From: a virus
Virus record (IMG/VR): IMGVR_UViG_3300006802_000144
Coordinates: 1-48,510 of that record
DNA length: 48,510 bases
Direction: 5' to 3' (one strand)
The notes under the pieces were generated by a model. That model did not search any database. It saw only the letters and a list, made by a program, of their open reading frames with translations, and had not been told where the DNA came from. Every line of letters starts with the position of its first letter. The stretch's first letter is position 1. A program made the position numbers and the translations under genes. Positions 33,820 through 40,390 of this stretch are shown one piece after another.

Positions 33820-34623
33820 TCACGCCGCCTTGCGCTTGCGTGTCGCCGTATCATTCGCCGGCGCCTTGTCGTCATCCCGCTTGGCCAGTTCCTTCGTGAA
33901 CCAATCAAGCAGTTCTTCCGTGTCCCAATCATACGGCTCGCACGCTTCAAGTCCGGCGTCCTGTGCATCGCGGCCGCATTCGGAAACAATCCGCAGGAAG
34001 TCGGGATCAGTCGCATCCACGAGCCGGAACTGCCCGAACGATCCCTTGCCCTTTTCCTGCCGGAAGTCGCCTACGCCAGCCGTGATGCCAGCCGCCGCCA
34101 TCAGGTTCCCGATCGCCTTCGCTTGCAGCTTGGGCTTAACAAACCGGATGGTCACGGAACATGCCCACTCGGCAACGATTGCGCGGGTGCGAATGTCCGG
34201 CGTCTTGTTGATGTCCGCCGATCGGACCACCGACATGAGCAGCTTGGGAACGCCGTAGACATCGACGTATTCCCCTTGCACCCACACCAGCCGGCCGATT
34301 TCCGATTTTTTCGTGCCCGGAAGGTCCAACGCTGCGGTGGCCATCGCGCCCTTGAACGCAGGGGCCGGCAGTTTCAGCCGGGTTTTCGGCGCGTCACCGA
34401 CGTTGCGATACACGCTGTTCCGGTATTCCTCGGTCGGGTTGTGCTTGAGACTGGCCGCGCGGTCGGCGGTGCTTTTGCGGCCCTTTGGCATAAGCAGTTC
34501 CCGCTTTGCCTTCTCGGCCATGCGGTTGAAGATCAGCGGGGAGTTGCCGATCACGCAGAACGTGACCATGCCCTCACTGATTTCTAGAACTGAGATTTCT
34601 TCCGTCGTCGGTTTCATAGCCAT
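33820..34623 (-). CDS. Recombination-locus protein, RAMP-like features, unknown
   Basis: 267 aa with GGGAGA upstream. VTFCVIGNSPLIFNRMAEKA, EYRNSVYRNVGDAPKTRLKL PAPAFKGAMATAALDL, ADINKTPDIRTRAIVAEW and NLMAAAGITAGVGDFRQEKG KGSFGQFRLV are the most conserved-looking segments. A phage family with this layout (N-terminal sPLIfNrw, PaxgFKxAm, a final GvGdxRpEKg.gsFGxF loop) occurs beside SSB-like and exonuclease genes. The closing G-rich loop resembles the one in Cas7/RAMP RRM-fold proteins. A nucleic-acid binding or annealing role is inferred; no enzyme motif is present. Basic tail TRKRKAA. Confidence 0.6.
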   Translation of the reverse strand: MAMKPTTEEISVLEISEGMVTFCVIGNSPLIFNRMAEKAKRELLMPKGRKSTADRAASLKHNPTEEYRNSVYRNVGDAPKTRLKLPAPAFKGAMATAALDLPGTKKSEIGRLVWVQGEYVDVYGVPKLLMSVVRSADINKTPDIRTRAIVAEWACSVTIRFVKPKLQAKAIGNLMAAAGITAGVGDFRQEKGKGSFGQFRLVDATDPDFLRIVSECGRDAQDAGLEACEPYDWDTEELLDWFTKELAKRDDDKAPANDTATRKRKAA

Positions 34624-34653
34624 TTCGTTATCTCCCGATCATCTGTTGATGTA

Positions 34654-35337
34654 TTACGCATCCGGCCCCGGCCATCCATCGTCATCCCCACCCGTCGCGG
34701 TCGGGTCCTCGGCCGGCGGGGCGGTGCGGGTAAGCGCGGCGGTGACGTTCGCATCCATGGCCGTGCGATCGTCCTCCGAAAGAGACGCCATGCCCTTGCC
34801 CACGCGATCCATGCTCAGGATGGCATCGACTGCGGTGCGATCGGGGGCGGCGGCAAGGGCAGATGCAAGAGCCTCGATGAACTGCCCCTTAGTTCGGGCG
34901 GTCTCAAGCGTCGGCGGATCGGCTGGCTTCTCCGGTTCGGGCTTGGCGATCTTCAACGGATGAACCTGATGAATGATCCGCTTGGTCTTCGTCTCGGCCA
35001 GTGCAAGCGCCATCGGACTGGAAAGGCCGGTCATGTTTGAAATGCGGATGCCGCCGACTTCCATGCCGCCCCACTTAACCTTGGGGTCGCCGTAGAGTGT
35101 CATGGAGTGTCCGACGAATGCCTTGCTGTCCGATCCCCACACCTTGACCATGACTTTCGACATGGACTTGCACTGGCGATAGACCTTGCCGCTGCCCTCG
35201 AACGAAATCGACACGGGCTGTTCGGCGCCTTGCTTCACGTTTACTCCGGTGATCGTGATGGTGATCGGTCCGGAGATCAGGTCTTCGTAGTTGATCTGGT
35301 CACTTTTCGGGACAATGACGGATGACATGTCACCCAT
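34654..35337 (-). CDS. Probable ssDNA-binding / recombination partner protein
   Basis: 227 aa. DQINYEDLISGPITITITGV, EQPVSISFEGSGKVYRQCKS MSKVMVKVWGSDSKAFVGHSMTLY and VKWGGMEVGGIRISNMTG form the OB-like beta core of a phage family regularly encoded next to YqaJ exonuclease. An acidic C-terminal end (TATGGDDDGWPGPDA) is like the tails of ssDNA-binding proteins that recruit partners. The gene starts inside the exonuclease stop (TAATG), so the two are co-translated. The SSB-type role is inferred from context and tail. Confidence 0.68.
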   Translation of the reverse strand: MGDMSSVIVPKSDQINYEDLISGPITITITGVNVKQGAEQPVSISFEGSGKVYRQCKSMSKVMVKVWGSDSKAFVGHSMTLYGDPKVKWGGMEVGGIRISNMTGLSSPMALALAETKTKRIIHQVHPLKIAKPEPEKPADPPTLETARTKGQFIEALASALAAAPDRTAVDAILSMDRVGKGMASLSEDDRTAMDANVTAALTRTAPPAEDPTATGGDDDGWPGPDA

Positions 35338-36014
35338 TAGAATATCTCCTGTCGGTCTTTGCGTTCGGTGGGGATCAGGCGGGCGCTGGATGCAAGCGTG
35401 TCCCGGTATTGTGCGACCCGCAGCGCAACCCGTTCCTCGAATGCCGTTGCAGCCTCGACAATCGCAGCTTGCACCTTTTCATCTGGCAGAACCCGCAGCG
35501 TGACCATCGGCAGGCCGCCGCTGTAGCTGATGAAGTCGCACCATGCCCGCTCGGTCACGAGAAGCAGGGTTTGCACCTGTATCCAGTAGTCGTCGGGCAT
35601 GGCGAGTGATGCGAGGGTTTCGATTTGGTATTTCTGCCGCCGGCTCTTGCACTCAATCAGACCGTCATCACCGACTAGGCCATCGGGCGAACCGCCGATC
35701 GTGAAGCCCCAGCGGTCGTTGGTTATGAAGCCCATATGCTCAACCGGCGCGTAATGCTCGTGATACAGGGCGCGGGCATCAACCTCATCCTCCATGCCGC
35801 GCAGCATGTCGTCACCGATGTAGGACGGCTCGACGTAACGGGTGATCCGCTGGGATGCCAGTTCCCAGACGTGCGCGCGTTCCTTGTCGTTGTTCGCGAC
35901 CTTGAGGGTGGGGGTGATGATTAGCTTCATTTCGCTGGCCGTCAGAAGCCCGCAGCGTGCCGCAAGCCATGCCTCGGTGCCTTGGATCAGATCGGGGTGA
36001 TAGGTGATTGTCAT
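35337..36014 (-). CDS. YqaJ-family exonuclease (viral recombinase)
   Basis: 225 aa from ATG 36014. Lambda-exo-like 5'-3' exonuclease for homologous recombination. Visible motifs: LIQGTEAWLAARCGLLTASE (QGTxxWlxaRxGxlTAS), then GGSPDGLVGDDGLIECKS with catalytic D111, E121, K123 (PD-(D/E)xK) and PDDYWIQVQTLLLVTERAWC D (xYxxQvQxqLlvTgrxwcd). Its product would feed the adjacent SSB/annealing-type proteins. Upstream frame from 36065 lacks a good start. Confidence 0.92.
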   Translation of the reverse strand: MTITYHPDLIQGTEAWLAARCGLLTASEMKLIITPTLKVANNDKERAHVWELASQRITRYVEPSYIGDDMLRGMEDEVDARALYHEHYAPVEHMGFITNDRWGFTIGGSPDGLVGDDGLIECKSRRQKYQIETLASLAMPDDYWIQVQTLLLVTERAWCDFISYSGGLPMVTLRVLPDEKVQAAIVEAATAFEERVALRVAQYRDTLASSARLIPTERKDRQEIF

Positions 36015-36024
36015 CGTTCCGCCC

Positions 36025-36261
36025 TCAATAGTTGATCGTGGTGTGCGGAACGGCGCCCTTGGCAATCGCGGTCACAATCGCCTTGCCGATGGCGTCGGCT
36101 TCCTCGGCATTCCCGGTGTGGACTTCGCTCATGGCCAGCATGATCGCGGCCAGGACTTTGCGGTTGATCCCGGATCGGTGTGCCGTGTTCGCCGCCCGCA
36201 GTTCGTCCGCCTGCCGCTGGGCTTCCGCTGCCGCCTCGATCCGGCGGCGTTCGGCTTCCAC
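36025..36261 (-). CDS. C-terminal part of coiled-coil protein, after in-frame amber
   Basis: 78 aa from GTG 36261, but the frame is open from 36558 right after a TAG codon, and it continues the reading frame of the 36559-37197 gene (534 nt, 178 codons to the stop). The protein is a long charged coiled coil (AERDRLAAEQKAERDR, EAERRRIEAAAEAQRQADEL) ending in a globular-looking GINRKVLAAIMLAMSEVHTG NAEEADAIGKAIVTAIAKG. So this is the natural C-terminal half of one gene of about 390 codons. A start here would be unnatural. Confidence 0.6.
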   Translation of the reverse strand: MEAERRRIEAAAEAQRQADELRAANTAHRSGINRKVLAAIMLAMSEVHTGNAEEADAIGKAIVTAIAKGAVPHTTINY

Positions 36262-36558
36262 GGCGGCGGCGCGATCGCGTTCGGCCTTCTGTTCGGCTGC
36301 GAGCCGATCCCGTTCGGCCTTGGCTTCGGCCTCCTTGGCGCGCTCCTCGGCCTCGATTTTCTCCCGTTCCGCCCGGGCCAGCGCCTCGGCCGCGTCCCGT
36401 TCCCGCTTGGCGGCCGCATCCCGCTCAGCCTGAGCGCGACGTTCCGCCGCGGCGGCTTCCTCCGCCGCCTTGGACTCTGCGTCCCGGGTCGCCTTCTCGG
36501 CCGACTCGGCCGCAATCCTGGCCTCGCGGTCAATGCGTTCCTGCTCCTGCCGCTCCCG

Positions 36559-37197
36559 CTAGCGCCGGGCATCGGCTTCGCGGAGGCGCGCCAGTTCGGC
36601 GGCTTCGGCTTCGCGCTTCACGGCGGCGGCGTGGGCGCGGTGCATGGCGTCTACCGCACCGGCAATGGCCGCTTTGGCGCGCGCGCCGAACTCTTGCCAG
36701 TCGCGGGCAAGATGTTCGTGGTGCGCGGTTTCTTCGATGCGGTCGGCAATCTGGGCAGCGGTCCAATCAGCGGGGACGGTGGCCCACGCCTCGATTTCGG
36801 CAATCGCGGCCTCATGCCCCGCAACCCGATCCTTCTCCGCGTTCTCCCATGCCGTCAGGGGCGCGCGGATTTCGTCGCGGAGCCGGTCCAGGCGTTCCGT
36901 GATGGTGCGCTTTTCCGCGTTCACCTTGGCGGTCGATGCGCGCCAGTCCTCGGTCAGCTTCATGCCCGCGTCGAGCAGCGCGGTCTTGCTTCGGGCGATC
37001 TTCGTGCGGGCCAGGGATGCGATCTTCTCGCGATCCTTGGGCCTCGACGCGTCGAGGCCCGCCGCTTCCTCGCGTGCCTGCCGCTCGATCAGAGCCAGGA
37101 CCGCATCGACGCCGCCTTGCTGGATGTAAACGTCGGTCAGGGTCGGCGGAAGCTCGCGATAGACAACAAGCGCCGTGGTTTCGATCATGTCGTTCAC
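36559..37197 (-). CDS. N-terminal part of phage coiled-coil protein, ends at in-frame TAG
   Basis: 212 aa from GTG 37197 (GTGA overlap). MNDMIETTALVVYRELPPTL, VDAVLALIERQAREEAAGLD and ARTKIARSKTALLDAGMKLT EDWRASTAKVNAEKR resemble a phage family usually encoded beside YqaJ exonuclease; homologues are continuous proteins of ~350-400 aa. Here TAG at 36559-36561 stops translation; the next codon CGG continues in frame through 36025. CAG-to-TAG or AAG-to-TAG is a single change. The full-length product would have 390 residues if the TAG is read through. Amber suppression, a lesion or a sequencing error are all possible. Confidence 0.7.
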   Translation of the reverse strand: MNDMIETTALVVYRELPPTLTDVYIQQGGVDAVLALIERQAREEAAGLDASRPKDREKIASLARTKIARSKTALLDAGMKLTEDWRASTAKVNAEKRTITERLDRLRDEIRAPLTAWENAEKDRVAGHEAAIAEIEAWATVPADWTAAQIADRIEETAHHEHLARDWQEFGARAKAAIAGAVDAMHRAHAAAVKREAEAAELARLREADARR

Positions 37198-37619
37198 CGC
37201 CCATCCCCCTCATGCCGAGCCTCGATCACCAGCAGCCGCCCCATCGCCTTCTCCAACAGCCGGATGCGTTCAACCGGCTCCATCTCAGGCCGGCGCGCGG
37301 ACGATCCCGCCCATACGTCGCGGAGTTGGGTCACCGTGTCGGTGTTCCAGATCGCTATGATTTCGTTGCATTCGGCGATCGGGCGCGGAGAAGTTGCGGC
37401 GTCGCGGATTTCGGCGGCGATTTCGCGGAGTTTGTCGGCCTGAGCGGCATAATCCGCACGCATCGACTCGCGGATGACGTAACGCTCTCGCTGCATTATC
37501 CACTCCGCAACCCGCAGAACCCGCACATCCAGCGCCTCGGACGCGCTCGCGGTGATGCAGTCGGGGATGCGGATTTTGCTTGGGTCGTAGCCGGGGAGGG
37601 TGGTGAATGGATGGGTCAT
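37194..37619 (-). CDS. Hypothetical early protein
   Basis: 141 aa, MTHPFTTLPGYDPSKIRIPD, with RVLRVAEWIMQRERYVIRES MRADYAAQADKLREIAAEIRD, a heptad-like helix, and a C-terminal ERIRLLEKAMGRLLVIEARH. Helical throughout, no catalytic motif. Overlaps both neighbours (ATGA and GTGA). Confidence 0.62.
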   Translation of the reverse strand: MTHPFTTLPGYDPSKIRIPDCITASASEALDVRVLRVAEWIMQRERYVIRESMRADYAAQADKLREIAAEIRDAATSPRPIAECNEIIAIWNTDTVTQLRDVWAGSSARRPEMEPVERIRLLEKAMGRLLVIEARHEGDGR

Positions 37620-37813
37620 TTGTGTTCTCCCGCAACAAACCGCGCCGCGTCCGTGATGGCCGCAATCAGGGCGGCGCACGCGTCAGTTGACAGCGCAACG
37701 CCGGTCTTTTCCTCGGCCTCGGTGACCTCGATGAAAACACCAGCCGTCGAGACCTCGACGCTGATTTCATCTCCGAACTTGTCGATGATTACGACTCGCG
37801 CGAACTCGCTCAC
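37616..37813 (-). CDS. Small hypothetical protein
   Basis: 65 aa, GTG start overlapping the upstream stop. MSEFARVVIIDKFGDEISVE VSTAGVFIEVTEAEEKTGVA is a beta hairpin followed by helix (DACAALIAAITDAARFVAG). The fold looks like small beta-beta-alpha proteins of phages (H-lxxxxAxxLaxaL end). Unknown role. Confidence 0.58.
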   Translation of the reverse strand: MSEFARVVIIDKFGDEISVEVSTAGVFIEVTEAEEKTGVALSTDACAALIAAITDAARFVAGEHK

Positions 37814-38379
37814 GTCCGATCCCCCAACGCCCGATCAATCAGCGCCCGCATCTGCCGCAGCCACTGCTCTGTCACCTCGATATCCAGCCCGCTCTCCCTT
37901 TTCGGGCCGCAAAGCCGGTTGCGGGCTTCGGTGCGGATTTCCAACATCGTGATGTCCGGGCGGTCCGGGTCCGGGAACAGCGCGGTTGTGACGGTTGCCA
38001 GCGGGTTCGGGTGGACCTCGAACCAGTCGGAAATGGACGACTGCGTCAGCCCATCCAGCACGCCCGTATCGTCCATGTGGCTCGGGTCCAGCCGAGGCGC
38101 CACGCCCGCCACCCGGTCGCCGATGCGCCGCTGGTAGGCGTCCAGATCGACCGCAGCGAGGCCGGCGGTGGCCATGGTCACCAGCGTCAGGTCAACCGGC
38201 GGGGCGACGTTGAACTCGGCCTGTGTCAGAGCCGCATGAAACCGCGTCGCGGCGTCTCGAAGGTCGGCGGCGGTGTCTACGTCGGCAACGACACGCAGAT
38301 CAGCGGCCCGTTGCGTGGCGGCGCTGGCGATTGCGGAGACAGCGCGGCCGAGGGTTCGACGGCCCGGGATGGCGTTCAT
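37810..38379 (-). CDS. Hypothetical early protein
   Basis: 189 aa, MNAIPGRRTLGRAVSAIASA, with AADLRDAATRFHAALTQAEF, DRPDITMLEIRTEARNRLCG and DIEVTEQWLRQMRALIDRAL. Mixed helix and strand, not recognised. Position between the pentapeptide gene and recombination genes suggests an early host-interaction gene; no evidence for mechanism. Confidence 0.58.
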   Translation of the reverse strand: MNAIPGRRTLGRAVSAIASAATQRAADLRVVADVDTAADLRDAATRFHAALTQAEFNVAPPVDLTLVTMATAGLAAVDLDAYQRRIGDRVAGVAPRLDPSHMDDTGVLDGLTQSSISDWFEVHPNPLATVTTALFPDPDRPDITMLEIRTEARNRLCGPKRESGLDIEVTEQWLRQMRALIDRALGDRT

Positions 38380-38591
38380 GACCGCGCCTCCCGGGACAGA
38401 CGCAACCGTTCATCCGCCGCGACCATGCGCCGGCCGATTTCGGCGCCGGTCGCGTCCAGCCAGGCAAGCATGGCCGGCGTGATGGGGGCAAAGCCTCGGC
38501 CGGACGGGGCGCGGTCGCGGTCGGCCTCGTGTTCCATGTAGTGGTGGCGGTCGGTGCCGCTGTCGGTGGGGTAGATGCTGAGGTTGGGCAT
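38376..38591 (-). CDS. Small hypothetical protein
   Basis: 71 aa, MPNLSIYPTDSGTDRHHYME, acidic-to-basic, ending AEIGRRMVAADERLRLSREA. TPAMLAWLDATGAEIGRRMV looks like a helix pair. TGATG overlap with the pentapeptide gene upstream. Unassigned. Confidence 0.57.
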   Translation of the reverse strand: MPNLSIYPTDSGTDRHHYMEHEADRDRAPSGRGFAPITPAMLAWLDATGAEIGRRMVAADERLRLSREARS

Positions 38592-39265
38592 CACACGCCC
38601 TCCACTTCCGCCGTATCGACGCCGCGCGCATCGGAGGCCGCGAGGCACAGGATTGCGGTTTTGTGCCGATCCCAGAACCGCCGGGCGCGGGTGCCATCCA
38701 TGCGGGCAATGCGCTCGTTGTCGAACGCTTGCCATTCCGCAATGGAGTGCAGTTCGCAGCCGATCTTGATGTGGTTATCGAAGATCAATACCGGGTATGA
38801 CAGACCAAGGATTTGCAGTGGCGGGCGGGTGATCGTGATGTCGTCACCGATCTTGGCGCCGGCCAGATAGGCGCCGGCCAGATAGGCGCCGGCCAGATTG
38901 GCGCCGGCCAGATTGGCGTCGGCCAGATTGGCGCCGTCCAGATTGGCGCGGGCCAGATAGGCGTCGGCCAGATAGGCGTCGGCCAGATAGGCGCCGGCCA
39001 GATAGGCGCCGGCCAGATTGGCGCGGGCCAGATTGGCGCGGGCCAGATAGGCGTCGGCCAGATTGGCGCCGGCCAGATTGGCGTCGGCCAGATTGGCGCG
39101 GGCTTTGACGGCCTTTTTGACGGCCCAGCCCAGTTTAAACTGCACGGACATGCCGAGGAATTCGGCGGACAGCTCGCATTCGAAAATGACCGCATCGGTC
39201 CAGCGGTTTCGGATTTGGATGCGCTCGGGGGTGGTGGGGGTGGGGGGCATCGGGGTGGTTCCCAT
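38591..39265 (-). CDS. Pentapeptide-repeat protein, first gene of PL operon
   Basis: 224 aa. Between ~55 and 137 the protein is a run of A(N/Y)LA(D/G/R) pentapeptides, which fold into a right-handed quadrilateral beta-helix. N-terminal ~50 aa and C-terminal ~85 aa (PVLIFDNHIKIGCELHSIAE WQAFDNERIARMDGTRARRF W) flank it as in other phage pentapeptide proteins. Some family members (MfpA, Qnr) mimic DNA and bind gyrase; whether this one does is unknown. It lies right behind PL, so it would be among the first products. Start ATG 39265 has a very short leader from the predicted PL; ATG 39250 is an alternative. Confidence 0.82.
   Translation of the reverse strand: MGTTPMPPTPTTPERIQIRNRWTDAVIFECELSAEFLGMSVQFKLGWAVKKAVKARANLADANLAGANLADAYLARANLARANLAGAYLAGAYLADAYLADAYLARANLDGANLADANLAGANLAGAYLAGAYLAGAKIGDDITITRPPLQILGLSYPVLIFDNHIKIGCELHSIAEWQAFDNERIARMDGTRARRFWDRHKTAILCLAASDARGVDTAEVEGV
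38856..39095. repeat. 16 tandem 15-bp repeats inside the pentapeptide gene
   Basis: Sixteen consecutive 15-bp units of consensus GCGCCGGCCAGAT(A/T)G (plus strand), differing at only 3-4 positions, encode the pentapeptide coil. Uniformity at the DNA level suggests recent expansion and possible length variation between isolates. In-frame slippage keeps the protein fold. Confidence 0.9.
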
Positions 39266-39283
39266 CGGGTTTCGATGGGATGG

Positions 39284-39311
39284 ATTATGCGGGATATCTC
39301 CCGCACGTCAA
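39284..39311 (-). promoter_or_regulatory. Leftward early promoter PL with internal operator
   Basis: On the minus strand TTGACG (39306-39311) and CATAAT (39284-39289) are 16 bp apart, a near-consensus sigma70 promoter. The spacer contains GCGGGAGATATCCCGC (39289-39304), the same site as in PR read on the other strand. A bound repressor would block RNA polymerase. Predicted start is near 39277, about 12 nt before the ATG at 39265. Confidence 0.75.
39289..39304. promoter_or_regulatory. Operator OL (GCGGGATATCTCCCGC)
   Basis: Inverted repeat GCGGGA-N4-TCCCGC inside PL, identical over 16 bp to the operator in PR (40110-40125). A further half-site AAAAGCGGGA lies at 39316-39325. Likely bound by the S24-like repressor and perhaps the Cro-like protein. 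Confidence 0.75.
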
Positions 39312-39328
39312 CCCGAAAAGCGGGACCG

Positions 39329-39356
39329 AAAGAAGAAAAAGCGGGATTGGTCCCGC
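39329..39356 (-). terminator. Rho-independent terminator of the repressor gene
   Basis: On the minus strand GCGGGA-CCAA-TCCCGC (39341-39356) is followed by TTTTTCTTCTTT. It starts 5 nt after the repressor stop codon, stopping repressor transcription before PL. Its stem has the same six-base arms as the operators. Confidence 0.8.
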
Positions 39357-39361
39357 CTTGG

Positions 39362-40018
39362 TTAGTCGGCTACGCGGGAATGCATTGCTACAAAATCCAC
39401 CGCTTCGACCTTTTTGGCCGGGATCAGGCGGGCCTTTGTCTCGGCTGCTCCCCGGATCGCGATGCCCGCCCCGTCGTTGTCCAGCATGATCCCGACCACG
39501 GCGCCGCCATCCACAAGCGACACGCGCACGAGGTCACCAATCGCGGCAGGCCGGCTCGGGTCCATATATAGAATGTGACCGGGGCGCAGGATCGGCGCGT
39601 TGTTTTCGTCGGTCACGTATGCCGCATATGCCTTGGTCCGGCCCGCAAGGACGGATGGCCGGTGAATTAAGGTCACGGCTTCCGGCTGACCTATGGCGTC
39701 CATTTTCCCTCCCACGCCCGTCCATAACGGTAAATCACGAGACGGCGCGGCAGAGAATAGCAGCGGCGGTTGCATTTGTGTCAATGATGTTTCCGATTTT
39801 CCAGCATCCGCGCTCCCTTCGACAATCCCCAGCCTGTCACATATTTTCTGCCATCGCAGGGCGCTCGGGATAACGCCGCGCCGTATGTCACGGATCGCGT
39901 CGCGCTTGCCCAACGCGTCCAGCGATGCTCGCTGGTCCGTGATATCCAACCGCGCCAAAGCCGCGTCTATCAGGGCCGTCAGACGCGCGGTGCGCGCGGG
40001 GTCGCGTGGTTTTGACAT
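39362..40018 (-). CDS. S24-like phage repressor, apparently non-cleavable
   Basis: 218 aa. Lysogeny repressor: N-terminal HTH-like region (DITDQRASLDALGKRDAIRD IRRG, ~25-65), linker, then a C-terminal S24/LexA fold (LRPGHILYMDPSRPAAIGDL VRV, ~145-168). The S24 catalytic Ser lies in a D-S-M-x-P motif; here the aligned segment is DENNAPILRPG, with Asn at 139 for Ser, and the Lys position reads GGAVVGIM (G176). So it is unlikely to self-cleave on RecA activation. Strong ribosome site AGGAGG 6 nt before ATG. The gene lies between PL and PR and is followed by a good terminator. Confidence 0.82.
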   Translation of the reverse strand: MSKPRDPARTARLTALIDAALARLDITDQRASLDALGKRDAIRDIRRGVIPSALRWQKICDRLGIVEGSADAGKSETSLTQMQPPLLFSAAPSRDLPLWTGVGGKMDAIGQPEAVTLIHRPSVLAGRTKAYAAYVTDENNAPILRPGHILYMDPSRPAAIGDLVRVSLVDGGAVVGIMLDNDGAGIAIRGAAETKARLIPAKKVEAVDFVAMHSRVAD

Positions 40019-40055
40019 TCGGTGCCTCCTGCCTGCCCATTGCTAGCCTCCCATG

Positions 40056-40071
40056 TCCCGCGCAAGCGGGA
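40056..40071. promoter_or_regulatory. Inverted repeat TCCCGC-GCAA-GCGGGA upstream of repressor
   Basis: Perfect 6-bp arms but in the opposite arrangement to OL/OR (half-sites pointing away). It lies 38 nt upstream of the repressor start, with another half-site AAAAGCGGGA at 40084-40093. It could be an autoregulatory site near the repressor promoter (no clear -35/-10 was found) or a hairpin in its mRNA leader. Confidence 0.5.
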
Positions 40072-40102
40072 TGTTTCCGCCCCAAAAGCGGGATTGAAAC
40101 CG

Positions 40103-40131
40103 TTGACGAGCGGGATATCTCCCGCTATCGT
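40103..40131 (+). promoter_or_regulatory. Rightward early promoter PR with internal operator
   Basis: TTGACG (40103-40108), exactly 17 bp spacer, TATCGT (40126-40131). The spacer is A plus the operator GCGGGATATCTCCCGC (40110-40125); a third TCCCGC half-site covers 40131-40136. Seven nt after the -10 element comes ATG at 40139, so the transcript would begin at or one base before the start codon. Confidence 0.78.
40110..40125. promoter_or_regulatory. Operator OR (GCGGGATATCTCCCGC)
   Basis: 16-bp site, identical to OL, filling the PR spacer. A bound repressor would occlude both promoter elements. Half-sites at 40084-40093 and 40131-40136 flank it, which could allow cooperative binding. Confidence 0.78.
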
Positions 40132-40138
40132 CCCGCAT

Positions 40139-40390
40139 ATGAGTTCAACCCGTGACAAGCTGCTGACCGTCGCCGCCCGGTATGCCGAGTATTCCGGCCT
40201 ATCGTTGGCGACCATCTCAACCCGTGCCTGCAACGACGGCAAGGTTCTGCCCCGATTGGTCGAGGGCCGCGATGTGAACACCCGCACCTTTGACGGCGCG
40301 ATGGCGTGGTTCGCGGAACGCTGGGCTGACGACTGGGAATGGCCGGTTGGGATTGAGCGGCCCGTGTCGAAGTCGGAGGAAGCCGCCTGA
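40139..40390 (+). CDS. Cro-like regulator, probably leaderless
   Basis: 83 aa. MSSTRDKLLTVAARYAEYSG LSLATISTRACNDGKVLPRL VEG shows an HTH pattern (LSLATISTRACNDGKVLPRL), followed by NTRTFDGAMAWFAERW, a small amphipathic end found in Cro/repressor-like proteins of alphaproteobacterial phages. First gene of the rightward operon, opposite to the repressor, which is the classic Cro position. No ribosome site precedes ATG (CCCGCAT), and the predicted mRNA starts at the A of the ATG, so translation would be leaderless. Confidence 0.75.
   Translation: MSSTRDKLLTVAARYAEYSGLSLATISTRACNDGKVLPRLVEGRDVNTRTFDGAMAWFAERWADDWEWPVGIERPVSKSEEAA

Noticed and set aside
33482-33823. Minus-strand ORFs rich in Arg, Trp, Gly and His in the gap
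   Set aside because: They arise from the 5-nt-period array; frames cycle through the same repeat and no ribosome site is present.
36004-37443. Plus-strand ORF of 479 codons opposite the coiled-coil gene
   Set aside because: Low-complexity shadow of the repetitive coiled-coil codons; it would explain the split gene as non-coding, but the minus frame has the phage-family sequence, coupled starts and operon order.
38856-39095. Regular 15-bp repeats that might suggest a CRISPR-like array
   Set aside because: Units are contiguous without spacers and encode a pentapeptide coil in frame.
39284-39311. 16- or 17-bp spacing for PL (CATAAT versus ATAATC)
   Set aside because: ATAATC with 17 bp was rejected in favour of CATAAT with 16 bp, which matches five of six consensus bases.
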